NCBI RefSeq assembly: GCF_021568695.1
Contig: NZ_JAKGTI010000001.1
Location: 868,001-932,000, forward strand
DNA from: Maritalea mediterranea
Lineage (GTDB): Bacteria; Pseudomonadota; Alphaproteobacteria; Rhizobiales; Devosiaceae
Reading direction: 5' to 3'
Length of the DNA: 64,000 bases
The notes under the pieces were generated by a model. That model saw only the letters and a program-made list of their open reading frames with translations. It was not told the DNA's origin and ran no database searches. Numbering within the stretch: position 1 is the stretch's first letter; each line of letters starts with the position of its first letter. A program made the position numbers and the translations under genes. Below, one piece after another: positions 36,449 through 44,374 of this stretch.

Positions 36449-37371
36449 AAAATATTCTGATCGCTGGCAACCTGCCGCAAGATTGTCTGCAATTAATGAG
36501 CCAACATTTCACTCTATTTCGTTTGGATGTGGCCGAGGATAAATCGGCGTTTTTGGCAGAGCATGCCGCACAAATCGATGGCGTGAGCGGCGGTTCTGTC
36601 GATGCTGATTTGATGGACAAATTGCCCAATTTGAAGATCATCGCCAATTTTGGCGTGGGCTATGACAATATCGATGTGGAGGCGGCAAAGACGCGCAATA
36701 TTGTGGTGACCAACACGCCCAACCGGCTAAATGCCGCCGTGGCGGAACTGGCCCTTGGGTTGATGATCGCCCTGGCGCGCCGCATCCCCAAAAACCATGA
36801 AATGGTGCGCAATGGCCATTGGCCCAGCGTAAAGCGCGCGCCGCTGACCGGGCAATTGGCCGGCGCCAAGCTGGGCATTTTGGGGCTGGGCCGCATCGGC
36901 AAAGCCATTGCCAAACGGGCGGTGGTCTGCGACATGGAGATCAGCTATTTTGGCCGCACGGATCAGCAAAATGACTATCGCTATTTTGATGATCTGACCG
37001 CAATGGCCCACTATGTAGACTGGCTGGTGATCATCGCACCCGGGGGCGAGGGGACCGAAAAATTGGTCAATGCCGAGGTGATCGAAGCGCTCGGCCCGGA
37101 CGGACATTTGGTCAATATCGCGCGCGGCAGCATAGTGGATGAACCGGCCATGATCGCCGCGCTGGAGCAGGGTAAGTTGGGCGGTGCGGCGCTTGACGTG
37201 TTTGAAAACGAACCGCACATGCCCGATACCCTACGCAACCTGCCCAATGTCGTGCTATCGCCCCATGCGGGCAGCGCCACCCACGTCACCCGCCGGCAAA
37301 TGGGCGCGCAAGTGGTGGACAATCTGGTGGCCTTTTTTGATACGGGCAAAGCCCTTGATCCGGTGATGTGA
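36445..37371 (+). CDS. D-isomer-specific 2-hydroxyacid dehydrogenase
   Basis: This 308-residue NAD(P)-dependent enzyme has an N-terminal catalytic-domain part (LKIIANFGVGYDNIDVEAAK, about 62-81). The cofactor site is LGILGLGRIGKAIAKRA near 146, the Arg motif VNIARGSIVDEPA near 225, the Glu in DVFENEPHMP near 255, and the His in LSPHAGSATHVTR near 277. It interconverts 2-keto acids (such as glyoxylate or hydroxypyruvate) and D-hydroxy acids. The start at 36445 overlaps the AEC stop (ATGA). The keto acid made by the PLP enzyme and RidA is one possible substrate (inference). Confidence 0.9.
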   Translation: MKNILIAGNLPQDCLQLMSQHFTLFRLDVAEDKSAFLAEHAAQIDGVSGGSVDADLMDKLPNLKIIANFGVGYDNIDVEAAKTRNIVVTNTPNRLNAAVAELALGLMIALARRIPKNHEMVRNGHWPSVKRAPLTGQLAGAKLGILGLGRIGKAIAKRAVVCDMEISYFGRTDQQNDYRYFDDLTAMAHYVDWLVIIAPGGEGTEKLVNAEVIEALGPDGHLVNIARGSIVDEPAMIAALEQGKLGGAALDVFENEPHMPDTLRNLPNVVLSPHAGSATHVTRRQMGAQVVDNLVAFFDTGKALDPVM

Positions 37372-37391
37372 AATTACAGTTCACGGTGCAG

Positions 37392-37554
37392 CACCCCACC
37401 CCAGCCCTCCCCAACAAGGGGAGGGGGGTAGGCTGTGCATTTCGGAAACGCGCAGATTTAGAATTGAATTGCCCGTGGCCGGATAGTGCTGCGCGGCGAC
37501 TGCCACGCACAAAAAAATCCCTCCCCTTGATGGGGAGGGACATAGGGTGGGGTG
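37392..37554. repeat. Intergenic palindromic CCCTCCCC repeat element
   Basis: Outer inverted repeats CACCCCACCC (37392-37401) and GGGTGGGGTG (37545-37554) enclose two copies of a CCCTCCCC/GGGGAGGG hairpin (37405-37425, 37519-37539). Similar G/C-run elements are frequent between genes in Hyphomicrobiales. Lying between two convergent genes, it may also serve as a bidirectional transcript end. No gene is visible inside. Confidence 0.75.
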
Positions 37555-37576
37555 ATCCCCCGAAAACGCCGTCCGT

Positions 37577-38746
37577 TTAGCTGTTCGGCATGGCCGTTTC
37601 CACAAGCTGCGCCCAGTAGGAGCAGCCATAGGGGATGATCTCGTCATTGAAATCATACTGGTCCTGGTGCAGGCCCGCCGTGTCGCCATTGCCAACAAAA
37701 ATGAAAGCGCCGGGGCGCGCGTTGGACATAAAGGAGAAATCTTCCCCGCCAAGACTTGGCTCGGTATTGGCGTCCACACGCTCATCACCCACCAGTTTCT
37801 TCGCCACTTCGGTGGCGAAAGCGGTTTGGTCTGGGGCGTTCATGGTGACGGGATAGCCATCGCGGTAATCGACTTCCGCTTTGGCACCAAAGCCTGCGGC
37901 AACAGTTTCGGCGATGGAAATCAGCCGTTGCTTCACTTGCAGGCGCACTTCTGGATCTAGTGCACGCACGGTGCCAGCCAGTTCAACATTCATCGGGATG
38001 ATATTGTGGGCCGAGCCGCCATTGATGATGGTGGTGGAAACCACGGCAGATTGCACAGGGTCCACATTGCGGGCAACAATGCTTTGCAGCGCTAAAACAA
38101 TGTGGGACGCGACCACAATTGGATCGACGGATTTGTGCGGCATGGCCGCGTGGGAATCAACGCCCACCACCTTGATGTTCCACATATCTGCAGCCGCCAT
38201 AATGCCGCCTTCGCGGATCGCGAATTCGCCCACCGGAATGCCGGGGAAATTGTGCATGCCGAACACTTCTTGAATGCCGAAGCGGTCCATCATCCCGTCA
38301 TCCACCATGGCCTTGCCGCCCGCACCGCCTTCTTCCGCTGGTTGGAAAATCACCGCGACAGTGCCGTCAAAATTGCGGGTTTCGGCCAGATATTTTGCTG
38401 CGCCGAGCAACATGGCGGTGTGACCATCATGGCCGCACGCATGCATTTTGCCCGGTGTTTTGGAGGCATATGGCTTGTCGGTTTGCTCATGGATGGGCAG
38501 CGCGTCCATATCGGCGCGCAGGCCAATCACTTTGCCTGAACTGTCTTTGTTGCCCTTGATGATGCCCACAACGCCAGTTTGGCCAATGCCGGACACAACT
38601 TCATCGCAACCAAAGCTTTTGAGCAGTTCTTCCACTTTGCCCGCGGTGCGGTGCACATCATACAAAAGCTCTGGATGTTCGTGAAAGTCGCGTCGCCATG
38701 CGGTAATCTCGTCATGAAATTCTGCGATACGATTGATAATCGGCAC
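37577..38746 (-). CDS. M20 family amidohydrolase/peptidase
   Basis: This 389-residue protein is like hippurate hydrolase or N-acyl amino acid amidohydrolase. DFHEHPELLYDVHRTA lies near 19, then GLRADMDALPI near 77 (metal Asp), MHACGHDGHTAML near 101 (metal Cys/His), FQPAEEGGAGG near 135 (catalytic Glu), and SLGGEDFSFM near the C-terminus. The GTG start at 38746 has AGGGAG 6 bases upstream; a longer reading lacks a ribosome site and would add an unusual tail. It stands alone. The substrate is unknown; aminoacylated or acetylated amino acids are typical for the family. Confidence 0.9.
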   Translation of the reverse strand: MPIINRIAEFHDEITAWRRDFHEHPELLYDVHRTAGKVEELLKSFGCDEVVSGIGQTGVVGIIKGNKDSSGKVIGLRADMDALPIHEQTDKPYASKTPGKMHACGHDGHTAMLLGAAKYLAETRNFDGTVAVIFQPAEEGGAGGKAMVDDGMMDRFGIQEVFGMHNFPGIPVGEFAIREGGIMAAADMWNIKVVGVDSHAAMPHKSVDPIVVASHIVLALQSIVARNVDPVQSAVVSTTIINGGSAHNIIPMNVELAGTVRALDPEVRLQVKQRLISIAETVAAGFGAKAEVDYRDGYPVTMNAPDQTAFATEVAKKLVGDERVDANTEPSLGGEDFSFMSNARPGAFIFVGNGDTAGLHQDQYDFNDEIIPYGCSYWAQLVETAMPNS

Positions 38747-38859
38747 GTTTGGTCTCCCTACATATATTGGTTTTGCGCGCCGTGGCGCGAAATTGGATGC
38801 GGCATAGTGCAACAAATCAATTGGTTTGACCAGAGGCCAGTGTAACCATCAACAAGGGC

Positions 38860-39687
38860 TCAGAAAATCTGAAAAATCTCAGCTCTGCCGGCGCGGAGAG
38901 GGACACGCAATTCGCTGCCGTTTAATGTCACCGGGCCTGCAATTTCGCCTGCAAGTTCAATGGTGCGCAACACCTCAAATCCATTTGCAAAGCTGATCAT
39001 ATGCAAACTTTTGCGGTTGGGGCCGGGCACAATTAAATCAGTAATCCCGTCGGCATTCATATCAGCCTGTGCGGAAAGCTGTTGCTCACGAGAGCCGAGG
39101 CGATGGTTGGAAAAGCCCACATGTGTCGAAACCAATGAAAGCTGTCCTTTTGTAAACCGCCATAGTTGCAGCTCTTTCGCTAAGTGTGGCTTGGAAACCA
39201 AAGCGATTTCCATGTGTCCATCGCCGTCAAAATCGGCAATACCCGCCGGGTTGAGCCAGCGATTGGGCTGGCCAATATAGGGCGTTTGCGCGCGTAGATT
39301 GATGTTGCCAGGGGCCAGATCATATATCGCTAGCGACGCGCCTTTTTGGATATGGCTTTGCACCAATATCAGTTCTTCATGCCCATCGCCTGTAAGATCC
39401 ACCAGACGCGGCACCCGATCTTCAAAAACCTCAGTCGCGGGCAGGGTGAAATCCGATTGCGTGCCATCGCGATAAGTAACGCGAAAGCCAGCAGCCTCAA
39501 ATTGATCGCTCAACACAAAATGTTGGTAGCGCTGGGTGGGCCCAATCAGTTCAACAGACTGGACAAGATTTGTGCCCGTTGCGGTGTGGCTGTGCGGCAG
39601 TATTTGTGCCCATGCCGTGGGTATTGCCAGCACAAAGCTGAGGGCAACAAGGGTGAAATTGAGGGCAAAGCAGTGAAATGGTCGCAA
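38860..39687 (-). CDS. Secreted FG-GAP/VCBS repeat protein
   Basis: This 275-residue exported protein has a signal peptide ending AIPTAWA near 27. It has at least three FG-GAP-like Ca-binding repeats: DLTGDGHEELIL near 96, DFDGDGHMEIAL near 150 and DMNADGITDLIV near 207. Such repeats form a beta-propeller and bind calcium. No enzyme domain is present. No in-frame ATG exists upstream of the signal peptide (a TAG lies two codons before), so translation probably starts at the TTG at 39687, with AGGA nearby. The role is unknown. Confidence 0.75.
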   Translation of the reverse strand: MRPFHCFALNFTLVALSFVLAIPTAWAQILPHSHTATGTNLVQSVELIGPTQRYQHFVLSDQFEAAGFRVTYRDGTQSDFTLPATEVFEDRVPRLVDLTGDGHEELILVQSHIQKGASLAIYDLAPGNINLRAQTPYIGQPNRWLNPAGIADFDGDGHMEIALVSKPHLAKELQLWRFTKGQLSLVSTHVGFSNHRLGSREQQLSAQADMNADGITDLIVPGPNRKSLHMISFANGFEVLRTIELAGEIAGPVTLNGSELRVPLRAGRAEIFQIF

Positions 39688-39747
39688 AATCTAGGGTCCT
39701 ATGCGTCGAATGGCTAAGAATTCTATCTTGCCAAACGGGGTAAATCG

Positions 39748-39766
39748 CGTGCAAATCACTTGCACG
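39748..39766. promoter_or_regulatory. Operator-like palindrome upstream of the aromatic aminotransferase
   Basis: CGTGCAA-ATCAC-TTGCACG is a perfect 7-bp inverted repeat 64 bases before the start at 39830. It is the only strong symmetry in this divergent gap. The regulator is not recognised. Confidence 0.45.
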
Positions 39767-39829
39767 TGAAACCATAAACGCCTACCAAAGTGCAGCGAAC
39801 AAAGCGAACCCACAGAAGTTGGAAAGACA

Positions 39830-41020
39830 ATGTTTGAAACTTTAAAACCCGCCCCGCAAGATAAGATTATTGCCCTGATTGCTGAATACGCAGCTGACGA
39901 GCGCGACAGCAAGATTGACCTTGGCGTGGGCGTTTATAAAGACGAAACCGGCAACACCCCGATCATGACCGCTGTGGCCAAGGCGGAAGAACGCCGGGTG
40001 AAAGAGCAAACCACCAAAACCTATGTTGGCATGGCCGGGAATGTTGGCTTCAACAATGCCATGATCGACCTTGTTTTGGGTGACTCAATTTCACGCGATC
40101 GCGTGCGCGGCGCGCAAGCGCCTGGCGGCACCGGCGCCCTGCGTTTGATTGCTGACTTGCTGAATGTGGCCAAGCCGGGCGCGACCGTTTATCTGTCAGA
40201 CCCCACATGGCCAAACCATTTACCGTTGATGAAGGCCGCAGGCCTCAAAACGGCGACATACCCTTATTTTGACGCTGACACTGGCAAGGTGAAATTCGAC
40301 GAGCTTTGCGCGGCACTGGAAAAGATGGGCGCTGACGATATTGTGCTGCTGCATGGCTGCTGCCACAACCCAACCGGCGCCAACTTGACTGATGAACAAT
40401 GGGACACGGTGGCTGAAATCGTGGCGAAAACCGGCACTTTTGTGCTGGTTGACATTGCCTATCTCGGCTTTGGCGATGGTTTGGAAGCAGATGCCTATGG
40501 CGTGCGCAAACTGGCCAGCACCTTGCCGGAAATGGCCGTGGCGGCATCATGCTCGAAAAACTTTGGTTTGTATCGCGAGCGCGTGGGCTGTGCGATGATC
40601 ATCGGCGCCAATGAGGAAGTGGCGAACATCACCTTCTCACAATTGCTCAGCGCTGCCCGCGCCAACTACTCCATGCCACCTGATCACGGCGCGGAAATTG
40701 TGCGCATCATTTTGAATGACGAGGCGTTGCGCAAAGAGTGGGAAGATGAGCTTACCCATGTGCGCAACCACATGGTGACCATCCGCGAAAAACTGGCCGA
40801 AGCCATGCGCGAAAGATCCAACAGCGCCAACTTCGATTTTCTGGCCGAACACCGCGGCATGTTCTCCCTGCTCGGCATTTCGCAAGACAAGGTTGAGCAA
40901 CTCAAAAAAGACTTTGGCGTCTATATGGTGGGCAATTCCCGCATGAACATTGCGGGCCTCGGTATGGATAAGATCGAACAGTTTGCGGACGCTTTGGTGA
41001 AGGTGACTCGCGAGGGCTAA
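39830..41020 (+). CDS. Aromatic amino acid / aspartate aminotransferase
   Basis: This 396-residue fold-I PLP enzyme matches the TyrB/AspC gamma group: IDLGVGVYKDETGNTPI near 29-45, YVGMAGNVGF, QAPGGTGALR near 100, HGCCHNPTGANLT near 180, and the PLP lysine K243 in SCSKNFGLYRERVG. It exchanges amino groups between aspartate or aromatic amino acids and 2-oxoglutarate. Length is normal. It is monocistronic, ending in a clear terminator. Substrate preference between tyrosine/phenylalanine and aspartate is not fixed by sequence here. Confidence 0.92.
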   Translation: MFETLKPAPQDKIIALIAEYAADERDSKIDLGVGVYKDETGNTPIMTAVAKAEERRVKEQTTKTYVGMAGNVGFNNAMIDLVLGDSISRDRVRGAQAPGGTGALRLIADLLNVAKPGATVYLSDPTWPNHLPLMKAAGLKTATYPYFDADTGKVKFDELCAALEKMGADDIVLLHGCCHNPTGANLTDEQWDTVAEIVAKTGTFVLVDIAYLGFGDGLEADAYGVRKLASTLPEMAVAASCSKNFGLYRERVGCAMIIGANEEVANITFSQLLSAARANYSMPPDHGAEIVRIILNDEALRKEWEDELTHVRNHMVTIREKLAEAMRERSNSANFDFLAEHRGMFSLLGISQDKVEQLKKDFGVYMVGNSRMNIAGLGMDKIEQFADALVKVTREG

Positions 41021-41042
41021 TCACCTTCTAGTTTGAATGACT

Positions 41043-41067
41043 AAGGGCGCCGCTGGCGCCCTTTTTT
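41043..41067 (+). terminator. Rho-independent terminator after the aminotransferase gene
   Basis: AAGGGCGCC-GCT-GGCGCCCTT, a perfect 9-bp stem, is followed by TTTT. It lies 22 bases past the stop and touches the end of the convergent MBL gene. Confidence 0.92.
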
Positions 41068-41734
41068 ATGGCAGCTTGCGGACAAAAGCGTTGAACTTGC
41101 CCATATCGCGCAACACAGGCCCGTGGCCGAAACAGATGATTTTCGGCTTAAGCGCGTAGAGCTTTTTGATGGACTGAATATTCTGTTGCTGATCGGTGGT
41201 GAACGCCGCAGGGGGCAGGCCAAGTCCAACGATCGTCGTCAACAAATTCATGTTCACCAAGGCGTCCCCAGCGATCAGAACGCCATCAGCGCGGCGGAAA
41301 AATGAGATATGCCCGGGGGCATGGCCCGGCGTATCCACCACTTCAAAGCTGCCCACCCGATCGCCTTCTTTCAGCGTCTGGTCCACCTTGTGGCCGGGCC
41401 CGGCCCAGAATTTTTGTTGAAAGCGCGCGATCAGGCTGTCGCGCTCTGGATAGTTGCGGGTGGCGTGGCCACTTTCGGCATTGTCGCGTTCAATCTCAGA
41501 GGTGAGTAGCGGAATGCCGAGACGGGTGCAGATGTCTTTACTTGCGCCCTGATGGTCCGCATGAGCGTGGGTGAGGACGTGTTTGCTGACCTCATGCCCT
41601 TTGAGGGCTTTGAGAATTTTCTTGCTGGAGCTTTTAATGCCTGCATCCACCAGCACATCGTCAATGAGATAGCAATTGATGGCGTTGCGTGGCATCAGCG
41701 GGATTTGAAATACGGCGGGGGCGATTTCATGCAT
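41066..41734 (-). CDS. MBL-fold metallo-hydrolase
   Basis: This 222-residue protein carries the zinc-binding THAHADHQG motif near 55, then PGHAPGHISFF near 138 with the next His, IAGDALV with the bridging Asp, and the final His in CFGHGPVLRD near 204. The fold covers glyoxalase II-like, lactonase and other hydrolases; the substrate is not clear. Its start lies 8 bases inside the TetR gene, so the two are co-transcribed and the repressor probably controls it. It is cytoplasmic (no signal peptide). Confidence 0.88.
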   Translation of the reverse strand: MHEIAPAVFQIPLMPRNAINCYLIDDVLVDAGIKSSSKKILKALKGHEVSKHVLTHAHADHQGASKDICTRLGIPLLTSEIERDNAESGHATRNYPERDSLIARFQQKFWAGPGHKVDQTLKEGDRVGSFEVVDTPGHAPGHISFFRRADGVLIAGDALVNMNLLTTIVGLGLPPAAFTTDQQQNIQSIKKLYALKPKIICFGHGPVLRDMGKFNAFVRKLP

Positions 41735-42341
41735 CTTTTACTCCAAACGATAAATGCTGAATCAAATGCTGCTGCACCTGCTCTAGCGGGTGCAGAGATT
41801 TCTGCGTGCGCGCCAAAATCAACGCGCCTTCAAGGGCACAAAAGCTGAATTGCGCCAACTGTGCCGCCACCTCAGGTTGCTCGCCAAAGCGAACCAGCCG
41901 CTCGGCCACAAGACCCTGCCAATAGGCATAGCAATCAGAAATGGCCGCCGCGATCTCTGCTTCCTGTGCGCTTAACTCAAGCGCAAGGGTGGAGACAGGA
42001 CATCCTTTTTCAAACTCTGATTGAATCAGACTTTGCGCAAAGCCTTGCACCAGAGCGGCGATGAAAGCCTCTTTGCTGTCGGCAGCGGCGCCTGCCTGTA
42101 GGATCGCTTTGCCAATTTCATTTTTCGCGCGATTCACCACGGCAATGGCGATATCGTTCTTGCCCTTGGGGAAATGATAATAAATCGACCCTTTGGGCAG
42201 GTCGCCCGCCTGGCAAAGCTCGTTCAGCCCCACCGCCACAAAGCCCTTGCGCTGGAACAGATCCATGGCAATGGCCGTCAGTTTCGATTTTGTCGTTTCG
42301 CCCTTGCGCTTGCGGCGCGGTGTTGTCTGTTTTGTGCTCAT
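41727..42341 (-). CDS. TetR/AcrR family regulator (LmrA/YxaF-like)
   Basis: This 204-residue repressor has an N-terminal helix-turn-helix: AMDLFQRKGFVAVGLNELCQAGDLPKGS followed by IYYHFPKGKNDIA (about 25-66). The GSIYYHFPxGK form and the C-terminal ligand domain with CPVSTLALELS are typical of the LmrA/YxaF group. A matching operator sequence lies right before its start, so autoregulation with the MBL gene is likely. The ligand is unknown. Confidence 0.9.
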   Translation of the reverse strand: MSTKQTTPRRKRKGETTKSKLTAIAMDLFQRKGFVAVGLNELCQAGDLPKGSIYYHFPKGKNDIAIAVVNRAKNEIGKAILQAGAAADSKEAFIAALVQGFAQSLIQSEFEKGCPVSTLALELSAQEAEIAAAISDCYAYWQGLVAERLVRFGEQPEVAAQLAQFSFCALEGALILARTQKSLHPLEQVQQHLIQHLSFGVKDA

Positions 42342-42350
42342 TCTATGTTA

Positions 42351-42368
42351 TATAGACCAGTCGTCATA
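42351..42368. promoter_or_regulatory. Probable LmrA/YxaF-type TetR operator
   Basis: TATAGACCAGTCGTCATA, 10 bases before the TetR start, contains ATAGACCAGTC, the core known for LmrA/YxaF-class operators in Bacillus. Its place next to a gene of that class supports autoregulation; the divergent GNAT gene could be controlled by the same site. Confidence 0.65.
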
Positions 42369-42399
42369 AAAAGCAAGTGGATTTTGTAGGAGGGGCAAT

Positions 42400-43017
42400 T
42401 TGGCTCTTGAACGGCGCGCTTGGGTGGGCGAGGTTAAGTGCGGAGAAAGGTGGCCGAACGTGCTAAAAAAACTGATGAAATCGCAAAATCTCACGCTACG
42501 CGATGCGGAGCCGTCGGATGCTGCCGCGCGTTTTCAGATCGGCCGGGACCCTGAAATCACGCGCCTATTTGGCGTAAGCCGCAAAGATGTGATGCCACTT
42601 ACGCATGAAGAATGCGCGGATTGGGTGAAGGGTGTGCAGGACAGCGATTGGGCCTGGGTGATCGATGTGAATGGCCCGATAGGCAGTTGTCGATTGCATA
42701 GTTATGACGCCACAACCAAATCTGCGACCTTTGCCATCGCCATTTTCAGCAACGCGCATCTGGGACAGGGCATTGGGACAATTGCCACCAATTTGGTGTT
42801 GGCATACGGCTTTGACGAGCTGAGCCTAAAGCTGATCAGGTTGCGTGTGCTCGCCTTCAATCCCCGTGCCATTGCCTGTTACAAAAAATGCGGTTTTGAA
42901 GAGGTGGCGCGCGAGCCGAAGGGCGAATTTGTCGATGGCGAATGGGTGGCGGATATCTTTATGGAACTTTCGCAAGCGACCTTCCAAAAGCGAAAGGCTG
43001 CCTCACTTCAAGCCTAG
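42400..43017 (+). CDS. GNAT family N-acetyltransferase
   Basis: This protein of up to 205 residues resembles ribosomal-protein/amino-group acetyltransferases: LTLRDAEPSDAAARFQIGRDPEITRLFG, WAWVIDVNGPIGSCRLH, and the acetyl-CoA region AHLGQGIGTIATNLVLAYGF near 125-144. Then comes LRVLAFNPRAIACYKKCGFEEVAREP. A TTG start at 42400 has the strong AGGAGGGG 6 bases upstream; GTG at 42460 or ATG at 42475 would give the usual family N-terminus, so the start is uncertain. It is divergent from the TetR gene. The substrate is unknown. Its 3' end overlaps the convergent Cys-rich gene by 15 bases. Confidence 0.8.
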   Translation: MALERRAWVGEVKCGERWPNVLKKLMKSQNLTLRDAEPSDAAARFQIGRDPEITRLFGVSRKDVMPLTHEECADWVKGVQDSDWAWVIDVNGPIGSCRLHSYDATTKSATFAIAIFSNAHLGQGIGTIATNLVLAYGFDELSLKLIRLRVLAFNPRAIACYKKCGFEEVAREPKGEFVDGEWVADIFMELSQATFQKRKAASLQA

Positions 43018-43530
43018 TTCTTGCGGCGACACGTCTTGGCGCAACCCAGCCAGAAATCGATCAATTTTTGCTTTAAGTGAGCCAAGTGGCACGCGCAACA
43101 AATCGTCTGGGGTAATGGAAAGCAATTCCAATTCCACTTGAAAGGCTGCGCGTTCCGCTTCCAGGTGCGCGGGCAAGTTGAGCTTCTTCGCTGCCTCCAG
43201 CATTGAAATCAGCCCGTGAATCTTTTCGACAATGGAGAATATCTCAAACATGGCGGCAGCCTGTTCCGGGTGATCCCGCCAGGAGGTGCCACCATAAATC
43301 TCCTGCGCAACGCGCTGACCCGCGCCAAAGCAATTATAGCGCACGCAGCCGGAAAAGCCTTTTTGATCAAGCTTGTCGTGAATCCCGCAAAAATGGTCGT
43401 TTTGCAAGTGCGGGCAGGGCACATTGGCGGGTTTGTCGAATGCAAAATAAGCGCCCTTGTCAAAGGCAAAGGCTGCGCAACAATAGGCCACGCAGTGATC
43501 ACATTCGGGTTCCAGAGAAAATGCCGCCAT
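43003..43530 (-). CDS. Cys-rich protein of unknown function
   Basis: This 175-residue protein starts with a conserved cysteine cluster: CDHCVAYCC (10-18), CPHL near 39, CGIH near 48, and GFSGCVRYNCFGAGQ near 58-72. This cluster also occurs at the N-terminus of some actinobacterial pentapeptide-repeat proteins and suggests metal or iron-sulfur binding. The rest is helical with no known motif and has no pentapeptide repeats. A perfect palindrome lies upstream. I do not assign a function. Confidence 0.7.
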   Translation of the reverse strand: MAAFSLEPECDHCVAYCCAAFAFDKGAYFAFDKPANVPCPHLQNDHFCGIHDKLDQKGFSGCVRYNCFGAGQRVAQEIYGGTSWRDHPEQAAAMFEIFSIVEKIHGLISMLEAAKKLNLPAHLEAERAAFQVELELLSITPDDLLRVPLGSLKAKIDRFLAGLRQDVSPQELGLK

Positions 43531-43574
43531 ATTTCTGTGCTACAGGGGAGAACTGACACAAACAAGCAATTTAT

Positions 43575-43594
43575 TTTTGACCAAAAGGTCAAAA
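43575..43594. promoter_or_regulatory. Perfect palindrome upstream of the Cys-rich gene
   Basis: TTTTGACC-AAAA-GGTCAAAA is a perfect 8-bp inverted repeat 45-64 bases before the Cys-rich gene start. It looks like an operator for a dimeric regulator; which one is unknown. Confidence 0.45.
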
Positions 43595-43702
43595 TAATCT
43601 AGTTTCGTCAAACTTAATCGCCGCGGGAGCGGCTTTAACCCTTGCGAATGGCTCAACAAGTATGAGACAAGGCATCAATATTTCTAGACAATCGGGTGCA
43701 TC

Positions 43703-44356
43703 ATGAAGTTTTTTGTCGACACAGCAGAAGTCGCCGAAATCAAAGAACTCAACGAATCTGGCCTTTTGGATGGGGTGACCACCAACCCAAGCCTGATCGC
43801 CAAATCCGGCCGCGATTTTATTGAAGTGGTCAAGGAAATCTGTGACCTGATTGAAGGGCCAGTTTCCGCCGAAGTGGCAGCAACCGATTTTGACGGCATG
43901 GTCAAAGAAGGCGATTACCTCGCTTCACTGGCCGACAATGTGGTGATCAAACTGCCCTTGACCATGGATGGTTTGAAAGCCTGTCGCTATTTCACCGACA
44001 AGGGTGTGAAAACCAATGTGACTCTGTGTTTCTCTGTGAACCAGGCCCTGTTGGCCGCCAAAGCTGGCGCAACCTATGTGTCGCCCTTTATTGGCCGGTT
44101 GGACGATATCAATCTCGACGGCATGCAGCTGATCGAAGATATCCGCACAGTCTATGATAATTACGGCTTTGAAACCCAAATTCTGGCGGCGTCAATCCGT
44201 TCGGCCAACCATGTTAGCGATAGTGCGCTTGCGGGTGCCGATGTGGCAACGATTCCGCCTGCAGTGATCCGCAAATTGGCCGAACATCCATTGACCGAAA
44301 AAGGTCTGGATGCCTTCGTCAAAGACTGGAAATCCACCGGCCAGTCCATCCTGTAA
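43703..44356 (+). CDS. Transaldolase / fructose-6-phosphate aldolase-like (TalC/FSA family)
   Basis: This 217-residue TIM-barrel is short, as in the TalC/FSA subfamily. It has [32 protein letters not shown] near 24, the Schiff-base lysine K83 in [38 protein letters not shown]-type stretches near 112-135, and [12 protein letters not shown] near 160. Most alphaproteobacterial members are transaldolases of the pentose phosphate pathway. It lies 18 bases before the Mrp gene, so the two may be co-transcribed. The GFDTQ/GFETQ context does not decide between the two activities. Confidence 0.92.
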   Translation: MKFFVDTAEVAEIKELNESGLLDGVTTNPSLIAKSGRDFIEVVKEICDLIEGPVSAEVAATDFDGMVKEGDYLASLADNVVIKLPLTMDGLKACRYFTDKGVKTNVTLCFSVNQALLAAKAGATYVSPFIGRLDDINLDGMQLIEDIRTVYDNYGFETQILAASIRSANHVSDSALAGADVATIPPAVIRKLAEHPLTEKGLDAFVKDWKSTGQSIL

Positions 44357-44374
44357 GGACTAGAGGAACGTATT

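Noticed and set aside
43620-43636. GCCGC-GGGA-GCGGC-TTT stem upstream of the transaldolase gene as a terminator
   Set aside because: Only a 5-bp stem with three T and no upstream gene on that strand needing termination.
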